Assembly (NCBI RefSeq): GCF_964275005.1
Contig: NC_092692.1
Span: forward strand, 13,957,584-14,021,583
From: Diadema setosum
Lineage: Eukaryota; Echinodermata; Echinoidea; Diadematoida; Diadematidae
Direction of reading: 5' to 3'
DNA: 64,000 bases
Below, in pieces: positions 59,474-64,000 of this stretch. Every line of letters starts with the position of its first letter. The stretch's first letter is position 1. The notes under the pieces are model-generated. The model made no database searches. It had not been told where the DNA came from and saw only the letters and a list, made by a program, of their open reading frames with translations. The translations under genes were made by a program, and so were the position numbers.

Positions 59474-60067
59474 CGTGTACAGTGGACTCCCGTTATAACG
59501 AAGTCCTCGGGACCGGCAGTTTTCTTTCGTTATATCGAAATTTCGTTATAACCGAACAAATAAACAATAAAGAACAAAAAGTGGATAAGTTTCCGGCCTG
59601 AATTTTTACTTCGTTTTAACCGGAATTTCGTTACAACCGTGTTCGTTATAACGGGAGTGCAGTGTAATAAAAAGGCGCCAATATCTTCTCAATCCTGTAG
59701 AACCGAATGTCTGATAAAGATGAAAAGCCATCACGCTTCACGCTTTCAAATCGTGTTTTAATCTATAAGGCATTGGACTGTGCGGATGTGTGTGCGTGTG
59801 CGTGTGTATGTGTGTCTGTTTGTGTGTGCGCGCGCGCGCGTGCGTGTGCGTGCGTGTGTGTGTGTGTGTGTGAGGAAAAGAAGAGAAGAGAAGAAGAGAA
59901 GAGAAGAAGAGAGAGATGAATTCGAAATATCGCCTTGACTTACCCATCTGTGTTGAGCCGATAGACAAGAGCAATGGCGATCTGGTAGCCCTCATGCCGG
60001 CAGTCTCGGGGACAATCACACTGTGAGTCCCGATGGTATCTATCTACTGTTAAGGCCAGATTATAAG
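35406..60067 (-). CDS. Type I membrane protein, last three coding exons (partial gene)
   Basis: Exons 60067-59944, 37550-37430 and 35897-35406 join in phases 2 and 0 to give about 244 residues ending at TGA. The order is a Cys-containing ectodomain segment (SQCDCPRDCRHEGYQIAIAL), an alpha/beta-looking segment (DHGCQDNVLIFYSLYDDE), a Pro/Ser/Thr linker, one transmembrane helix (VYSAVVPVLLILILLIMCLL), a juxtamembrane N-W-C-C-R-P-N-Y-G-Y-Y and a tail of S-D-E-K repeats. The upstream part, including any signal peptide, lies beyond the exon at 60 kb and probably outside the window. I do not recognise the family; a SEA-like fold is only a guess. The 22.4-kb intron is inferred from phase and sense, so skipped exons inside it are possible. 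Confidence 0.7.
35966..36155. repeat. 190-bp TA-flanked MITE, copy 1
   Basis: TACAGTGCATTCCCATTATA then ACGAA at the left and, on the other strand, TACAGTGGACTCCTGTTATA then ATGAA at the right. GTTATAACGAAATT units recur inside. This is typical of non-autonomous pogo/Tigger-like elements. It lies in the intron between exon B and the terminal exon of the membrane protein gene. Confidence 0.85.
36156..37429. other. Intron of membrane protein gene, no exon seen
   Basis: No exon was recognised. A poly-C run is at about 36916-36925 and ATGAATAAAT low-complexity DNA at 36440-36470. Confidence 0.45.
37430..37550 (-). CDS. Membrane protein exon B (ectodomain)
   Basis: The acceptor is ATCTCTTGCAG and the donor GACGAG|GTAAGA. 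It completes a Gly codon and encodes EFEPMKVKAKDFADEVRRAW then FADHGCQDNVLIFYSLYDDE, leaving in phase 0. Confidence 0.78.
37751..38137. repeat. MITE with TATATAACGCCTG ends
   Basis: TATATAACGCCTGGAGAGAT then CCTTGTCATTTGAT at the left is inverted against ATCAAATAACAAGGATCTAT then TTCAGGCGTTATATA at the right, an imperfect 34-bp terminal repeat. Inside, a direct repeat of about 42 bp (GCTTGCGTTTGCAGTGTGTG.. and GCTTGCGTTTGCACTGTGTG..) lies at 37930-38005. Confidence 0.75.
38133..38312. repeat. Foldback overlapping the right end of the previous MITE
   Basis: TTATATAAAACAAATAATAA then ATGTTTTTCATTCGTGCGAT then GGACAGAATATTTCATTCGG at the left pairs with CATGAAATATTCTGTCCATT then GCACTCATAAACATTCATTA at the right. 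Inner arms GAAAGATGAAATG..GATCCATTCAAC / GTTGAATGGATCATTTCATC TTTC extend the stem almost to the centre. Confidence 0.8.
38313..42276. other. Part of the large membrane-gene intron, no gene seen
   Basis: Contains (GT)n at about 38475-38500, TCTC runs at 39145-39220, (CATA)n at about 39416-39470, poly-G/C runs at 39630, 39756-39770 and 40762-40772, and (GA)n at 41885-41906. A minus-strand 141-codon frame at 41234-41659 has no supporting splice sites or motifs. Confidence 0.45.
42277..42940. mobile_element. CACGAG-family foldback element, split by a nested MITE
   Basis: The left arm begins CACACGAGACCGATAACCAC then GAGTCATACAACCCACGAGTT and continues with CACGAGTCATAGAGCC and CACGAGTTCGACA units. 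The right arm reads, inverted, TGCACGTCACGAGACCGACA then CCCACGAGTCATACAG. The 28.2-kb copy shares the right terminus almost exactly. A TTAA MITE sits between the arms at 42455-42823. Confidence 0.75.
42455..42823. repeat. TTAA-flanked MITE, family member 2 (nested)
   Basis: The element is bounded by TTAAAGGCATAATTTACC and GGTAAACTGGACCTTTAA, with TTAA at both edges, as in piggyBac-related MITEs. It is the reverse complement of the diverged copy at 2047-2423. Confidence 0.8.
42941..44280. other. Intronic, no gene seen
   Basis: No supported feature except a poly-C run at 44045-44054 followed by poly-A. Confidence 0.4.
44285..44440. other. CpG-rich patch, coding status unclear
   Basis: This is a sharp GC/CpG peak in AT-rich DNA. 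On the minus strand a frame reads through it (C-S-D-P-Y-P-V-C-S-A-A-R-G-N-A-T-L-P-A-E-G-I-V-H-D-P-P-D-H-R-G-C-L-T-E-I-V-L-A-T-D), which could be an exon of the membrane gene. No good splice pair was found, and the plus strand is equally open. Confidence 0.2.
44441..47116. other. Intronic, pyrimidine-rich tract and homopolymers
   Basis: A C/T-rich tract occupies about 44550-44835. Poly-G and poly-C runs lie at 46002-46012 and 46050-46060, and poly-G again at about 46962-46973. Around 45390-45545 two imperfect copies of TCCTCAACAAGGCGCCTTGG.. and GTCCTAAACAAGGCACCTTG.. occur. No gene is supported. Confidence 0.4.
47117..47288. repeat. GGGCCC-ended MITE, copy 1
   Basis: GGGCCCTACATCAT at the left and ATGAAATGGGGCCCC at the right are inverted. 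The interior GTCATGGTAACGACAAGAAC then ..CTTCCTGATTGGCTGTTGCT is shared with 48799-48955. Confidence 0.7.
47289..48798. other. Intronic, no gene seen
   Basis: A (TG)n run is at 47477-47497. No exon was recognised. Confidence 0.4.
48799..48955. repeat. GGGCCC-ended MITE, copy 2
   Basis: GGGCCCCATTTCATAAATGA then TGTTAGGATG at the left is inverted against CATCCTAAC-type sequence, ATCCTAACATCATTCATGAA then ATGGGACC at the right. A second nested pair, CTTGCTGGAATGGCA / TGCCATTCCAGCAAG, makes most of the element self-complementary. Confidence 0.8.
48956..51452. other. Intronic, short direct repeats and microsatellites
   Basis: CACGTGTTTTATTCGATGCA AATAGCT at 49701-49727 recurs as CATGTGTTTTATTCGATGTA AATAGCT at 49866-49892, bracketing a CACACG-rich run at 49765-49812. 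A poly-C run is at 50258-50268 and (TC)n at about 50717-50744. No gene is supported. Confidence 0.5.
51453..51620 (-). mobile_element. Possible 3' end of a LINE-type retroelement
   Basis: On the minus strand the sequence ends ..GATTGAATAAACCATGAACT then GAATTGAATTGAATTAA. A short GAATT-type tail after an AATAAA is typical of the 3' ends of CR1/L2-like non-LTR elements. The AT-rich DNA to about 52550 may be its body or simply intron; no reverse transcriptase frame is visible. Confidence 0.35.
51621..53200. other. AT-rich intronic DNA
   Basis: No exon was recognised. CACGTGAC motifs occur at 52751 and 52971. Confidence 0.4.
53240..53560. repeat. CTA/TAG trinucleotide low-complexity region
   Basis: Interrupted TACTACTAC, TGCTGCTGC and TAGTAGTA runs on alternating strands make a partly self-complementary low-complexity block. 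Confidence 0.8.
53561..54775. other. Intronic, no gene seen
   Basis: A frame at 54305-54499 begins convincingly but has no splice or motif support. Nothing else is supported. Confidence 0.4.
54776..55048. repeat. 273-bp TA-flanked foldback MITE with AGTGAA units
   Basis: The left end TACTCTCTAAAA and the right end TTTTTTAGAGAGTA are inverted. Almost the whole element is self-complementary: TCGAGTGAAAATATTCACTC then TTGAAGGAGTGAATACAAAC pairs with GTTTGTATTCACTCCTTCAA then GAGTGAATATTTTCACTCGA. The core GTTTTGGAGTGACCTCAGGG / TTCCTGAGGTCACTCCAAAA C pairs again. TA at both ends suggests Tc1/mariner-type insertion. Confidence 0.9.
55049..56426. other. Intronic, no gene seen
   Basis: A poly-C run is at 55819-55830. 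No exon was recognised. Confidence 0.4.
56427..56555. repeat. 27-bp tandem repeat
   Basis: Four full units and one partial unit of AAATAAAATGTGTTGACAAT then TCATCAG. The middle three are identical and the first differs at a few positions. Because 27 is divisible by three it gives an in-frame repeat on the minus strand, but there is no sign of a gene. Confidence 0.95.
56556..58873. other. Intronic, microsatellites only
   Basis: (CA)n is present at about 57511-57560 and (TG)n with poly-G at about 57777-57835. No exon was recognised. Confidence 0.45.
58874..59008 (-). CDS. Candidate 44-codon frame in a CpG-rich patch
   Basis: ATG to TAG reads MAARVQPPPSSYFLPLQSSG then VKPIHYPTFHLAQATDPVSL ETDR. 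The patch is CpG-rich, and a good donor (GCGGCAG|GTGAGA) follows at 58834 on the same strand, so this could be a first exon with a short frame. It may equally be chance. It lies inside the large intron of the membrane gene. Confidence 0.25.
   Translation of the reverse strand: MAARVQPPPSSYFLPLQSSGVKPIHYPTFHLAQATDPVSLETDR
59408..59468. repeat. (AT)n microsatellite
   Basis: About 30 uninterrupted AT units, directly before the MITE at 59478. Confidence 0.95.
59478..59666. repeat. 190-bp TA-flanked MITE, copy 2 (inverted)
   Basis: TACAGTGGACTCCCGTTATA then ACGAAG starts it, and TTCGTTATAACGGGAGTGCA GTGTA ends it. It matches copy 1 at 35966-36155 in reverse orientation, including TTTCGTTATA..GAAATTTCGT, GAACAAATAAACAATAAAGA and GCCTGAATTTTTACTTCGTT. 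It is inserted immediately after the (AT)n run. Confidence 0.88.
59785..59915. repeat. (TG/CG)n followed by (GAAGA)n
   Basis: GTGTGT and CGCGCG alternate at about 59790-59872, then AAGAGAAGAGAAGAAGAGAA purine repeats run to about 59915. It lies 30 bases downstream of exon A of the membrane gene, in its intron. Confidence 0.9.
59944..60067 (-). CDS. Membrane protein exon A (ectodomain)
   Basis: The acceptor is CTCTTTGCTTCCAG and the donor GATGG|GTAAGT. It enters in phase 1 and leaves in phase 2. The sequence YNLALTVDRYHRDSQCDCPR then DCRHEGYQIAIALVYRLNTD contains three closely spaced cysteines of the C-D-C-P-R-D-C type. Confidence 0.72.
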
Positions 60068-60444
60068 CTGGAAGCAAAGAGAAGAGAGAAAAGCCATTGG
60101 ATAAAACTTGATAAAAGTGATTTTCATTTTCGATCAACTTACGATTAGGACTTGGTACTGGGATTCGTTTTGAGAATCAGTAGTGACTCTCTTGAATTCA
60201 ATCATTTTCTGAGATCAGATATCAATGAAACTTTCTTTGTTACTCTCTTTCTTTAATTTGACCGGGTCTACCTTATAAGTCAACTACAACATGCTTTCTA
60301 CTTGATATAGAGTTACCACAGCATTTTCAAATCGGCTCTCTTTTAAATCTTATGATTTTCAAAGCGCTGGAAATTTGACACTAGTTATGGTTGCTCTGTC
60401 GGTATGAATACTCTAAAAGTGTTATCAGATAAAAGCATGACGTA

Positions 60445-60567
60445 ATGATGATGATGAATGTGATAATAGTAATTGTAATGATGCTAATGATGATGATGAT
60501 AATAATGATGATAATAATGATAATAATAATGATAGTAATAATAATAATAATAATGATAATAATAATG

Positions 60568-60616
<49 letters not shown>

Positions 60617-60624
60617 TAATGATG

Positions 60625-60657
<33 letters not shown>

Positions 60658-60682
60658 GATAATAATAATAATAATTCTTAAG
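60445..60682. repeat. (AAT/ATG)n trinucleotide region
   Basis: A run of GATGAT then ATAATAATA units about 230 bp long. It yields spurious poly-Ile/Met and poly-Leu frames. Confidence 0.95.
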
Positions 60683-60941
60683 TTCTACAGGAGATCGATA
60701 ATTAGAAGGTACAGTTAAGACCTGTTCATTCAGTCAGTCATTCAGTGAGTCATGCATTCATCATCTCATTCACTGTTAACGACACATGTTATCAGCATTC
60801 GGACTCAGTAGCTTGCGAATGCACACAAACAAAAATAGAATCATTATTATGAATTGCCTGTCCCTGGACAACATAAAGAATTCAGCAATGATCATTAATA
60901 TTTAAGCGTGAAGTCGCATTGACGTCACAATACTCAGTGAC

Positions 60942-61497
60942 TTAAAGGACAAGTTCACCTTCATGGACATGTGGATTGAGTGAATGCAGCAATATCATCG
61001 GTGAGAGTTTGAGGTAAATTGGACAATCCGTTAAAAAGTTACACATTTTTGAATTTTCTGCTCAGTCAAGGCTGGATGAGAAGACTACTAGAGCTTGTGA
61101 TGTGACATGTGTACAAAGATATTATGAAAGAATAAAGAAAATTCAACATATTTTCACTTTTCTCGCATACAAAAGAACACTCGACTGCTCTCTTTCAGGA
61201 GGCAGGGGGAATAATATTACCCTTAACATACGTCGGTAACAAGTCGAAGAAATGTGCACTTTGTTAAAAAAGTAAAGTTTTGTGAAATTCTCTTTTTATT
61301 TTCTTTATATCGCTGTACGTATGTGACATCATACACTGTAGTAGTCTTCTCCTCCAGTAGAGACTGGGCAGATACTTTAAATATTCACAACTTTTAAACT
61401 GATTGCCCGATTTTCCCCAAACTCTCACGGATGTGTTCTACTAATATTGTTGCATTCACTCAATCCACATGTATATAAAAGTGAACTTGTCCTTTAA
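60942..61497. repeat. 556-bp TTAA-flanked MITE
   Basis: TTAAAGGACAAGTTCACCTT then CATGGACATGTGGATTGAGT at the left is inverted against ACTCAATCCACATGTATATA then AAAGTGAACTTGTCCTTTAA at the right. TTAA lies at both edges. Inner pairs (TGAGAGTTTG / CAAACTCTCA and GAGAAGACTACTA / TAGTAGTCTTCTC) extend the symmetry. No transposase frame is present, so this is a piggyBac-type MITE by its ends. Confidence 0.85.
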
Positions 61498-64000
61498 ATT
61501 TCAGGTATCAAGAGACACAATTATACCCTAATAAAAGGGGCTAAATTGTTGTTATCGGTATAGCCTTCCACTCGTATATTGAACTTATTTTAATCCATGA
61601 AATACTTCGGAGAACATAATCAGAGGTAATGTAGGGCTATTGTGGAATCAATGATATAATGACTGATTTTATTCAACTTCACTAATTGGACTCATCAGAA
61701 AGAAAAAAAAAAAGAACAGATGAATTAGTCGGTGTAGATGATACCAGCATGGAGTCTCTGTATGATCTGTTATCACACGCGGTTTAATGGTCTCAAATTG
61801 CTCGTAATGGACCGCAACCCGCACGAGATAATAATTCATGATACGCCACTGTCAGTATTATATGCCAAGGGAACCTAACCCCTCGAGTCTGCCATGTGAT
61901 CGGACAGAATTCATTGCGGTATTATGTTACTTTAACTGTAATCCTTACAAAAATATACATATTTCGTAAAAAATACACATGACCATATCGAGTAAACTCT
62001 ACAGCGTACACATCAGTACAATTCCTTCTTTATAGGTGGAAGAGAAAGGTGAAAAACAAAACGAAACAAAACCAGAGAGATGTTGCAGAAAAGAACAGCG
62101 TTGCTGTCTGAAAGTGAGGCCTGGAATGATAGGTACATTAAGAGATCAGTTTTCCTGCGCCGTTGCCATGGCACCCAAACCTCCATAATACGCTACCACG
62201 ATAATGATTTCCAGCATAACACAATGAAGTATTGGTTATTTCCATCTTGTCTAACATGTCCAAGCAGCTCCCCTGGATCTTCAACTTGCTTTCATGGTAA
62301 CGAAAACATGGTAATTCAAGTATACATCCATCCCCAGACATATGTCACCGCTGCCGAAGCTTTTGCTATACATTGTGAAGACAAAAACACGGAGTGCACT
62401 ACGACATAAACTGTCAACGTCGCCGTCGTATATGACTCGAGTGCAGACATGTAAGAAATGTTGTCGTGAATCTTAAAACACAGCAGACGGCAGCGAAGAT
62501 TATTCTGGTTCGCGTCCAATTAAACCGTGCGCGTTTCGCTCCGGAACTGTTTACGTAACATCGCCATGCTTTTTCGTCCCGTCCGCTGTTTAGCGATGGC
62601 CTAAACATCTTTGAATAAATATTTGAACTTCTGAACGCTGACATCGCTTTGCGGGACAAGCTGCCATACACGTTCCTCTCGCCTTCCAAACAATATTCCG
62701 CTCAACCTCAACAGAGATTGGCAACAAATGAAAACCATTCACATCACAGGCAAACAGAATACTCATCCACTTTCCCCTCAATCCACAGAATTTTTAGCAC
62801 ATTGATTCCAATGGCCAAACTTTCTAAACCATGTCCTTTTTATGCGCCTCTCATGCCATTGCGTTTGTGAATTCTCTTAAAGTTTAATGTAGATCCGAAT
62901 GGTCGGAAGAGAGACAATGCCAATATACATGGGAATGTCTGAAGGTAAGACAGGGAACAGAATAGATTGATAGATCGATAGATCGATAGATAGATCGATC
63001 GATGATTAGATAGACAGCCAGAGAGAGAGAAAAGAAGAAGAAGAAGCATTGACATTGACATGCATTATGTCATCGCTTGTAAGGCTACTGGCCAAGTAGT
63101 TTTTAGGACACATAAAAAGCATTAAACTCACAAACACACACTGACACACACACAAATGGACACACACACACACACACACACACACAAATCATCGCTATTA
63201 CCACCATACAGGGCAACCCTTCAATAAAACAAAACAATATAGCAAAATAGAACAAAATACAAAACAAACTGGGCAGTTCCCCCACACATTTTGGTATTAA
63301 AATAAAAAGAAACACAACACAATACAAAACATTATCTGTTTTGTTGGCATTCATATTGATGGAGGAGATCAATTTGTTATTTCTTCCATAATGATCAGTA
63401 TATCATAGCAGCAAACGCTCTTGTATTACGAATTGAATTGATTATCAAGATTATGGTGTCACGTGCGCTTTCCAGGGAAAGAACGTGTCATATACGTCTG
63501 CAAGCCCTGGCGATGATAAGCTTGTCACGTTTAGAGGGTGGTGGAGAAGCGCCAAAATGCTGTTCAACAATCAGGTCATGTCCGCACAGCTGCATGTTCA
63601 CTACAACTCTACGCTCGAGAAAACTTTTTTGTTAAGCTTTTCACTGTTTTCTTTTTTTTTCAAAGCACAAGCGAAGAATGCTGAACATGCAGAAAGCGAG
63701 CGAAGAATCGAAGTGTAAGTTTGTGTTCCCGAGCGCAGAACAGGGCTCAAAAGTGTGTCTCAATATAGAAGACAATCGAGATCAAGCGTCACTTGTGTTC
63801 CCCTTGACACGGTTCCCTCTGCGAGAGCTGGGTGCCGATAACCGGTGAGGAGAAGGAGGAGGAGGGGGAGGGACGGGGATGATTTATACGTGCTAGTATT
63901 ATAGCTTAGAATGTGTGAGTGCTTGCTTAGAGGAGATTGATAGATAGATGGATAGATAGATAGATAGATGGATAGATAGGTAGATAGATAAATAGACAGA
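61498..64000. other. Right end of window, no gene seen
   Basis: Should contain upstream intron or exons of the minus-strand membrane gene, but none was recognised. GATA-type repeats lie at 62963-63010 and 63935-64000 and (CA)n at about 63158-63186. A plus-strand frame at about 63470-63630 looks weakly coding (S-Y-T-S-A-S-P-G-D-D-K-L-V-T-F-R-G-W-W-R) but has no family or splice support. Confidence 0.4.

Noticed and set aside
35406..60067. Assignment of the membrane protein to KIAA1549, sarcoglycan or dystroglycan families
   Set aside because: Only general resemblance (single membrane helix, an N-V-L-I-F-Y-S-L-Y-like strand); no diagnostic motif was seen.
60425..60681. Poly-Leu and poly-Ile/Met frames
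   Set aside because: Produced by the trinucleotide microsatellite.

Overview
The window is animal nuclear DNA: AT-rich, split genes with GT/AG introns, long non-coding stretches, microsatellites and many short inverted-repeat transposons. Nothing is bacterial or viral in layout. The mixture of TTAA-flanked, TA-flanked and 'GGGGCATTTC' MITEs, the single-exon-scale coding islands and the marine-invertebrate style of repeat families suggest an invertebrate deuterostome, most likely an echinoderm (sea urchin or relative). That taxonomic guess rests on repeat style only.

Three split genes can be supported. (1) Plus strand, 1409-4527: the last two coding exons of a UPF0488 / C8orf33-type gene, recognised by a KRQIM..FGNYRARM block and terminal F-x-F-N-F motifs. 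Its first exons lie outside the window or were not found. (2) Minus strand, 28680-21586: a complete nine-coding-exon gene whose splice phases all agree, giving a 1245-residue protein I do not recognise. It has short phase-0 N-terminal modules with a coiled coil, then a 16-unit, 11-residue T/S-rich repeat carrying nine exact T-Q-T motifs (the core of dynein light chain LC8 binding sites), then a long Arg/Lys/Glu-rich tail with 32-residue repeats. A probable 5' UTR exon lies near 29.1 kb. (3) Minus strand, 60067-35406: the last three coding exons of a type I membrane protein, with a cysteine-bearing ectodomain, one transmembrane helix and a short (Ser-Asp-Glu-Lys)n tail. One of its introns spans about 22.4 kb and fills the right half of the window.

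Most of the remaining sequence is mobile-element debris. A 2.5-kb element with pogo/Tc1-type ends (5313-7797) encloses a 71-bp satellite organised as 142-bp dimers. A hAT-like family (ends near C-A-G-G-G-C-T-C-G-A-C-A) occurs at 25.5 and 26.9 kb and probably supplies the right edge of that satellite. A 'CACGAGTCATACAG' foldback family occurs at 28.2 and 42.3-42.9 kb, the latter split by a TTAA MITE whose relative sits inverted at 2.0 kb. Two inverted copies of a 190-bp TA-flanked MITE lie in introns of gene 3. Long foldbacks occur at 16.7, 38.1 and 54.8 kb. A nearly exact 493-bp tandem duplication lies at 14.4-15.4 kb.

The most promising undescribed item is the 1245-residue minus-strand protein with its T-Q-T array. 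No CRISPR, rRNA or tRNA gene was seen. Intergenic and intronic stretches not listed below showed no supportable signal by eye.
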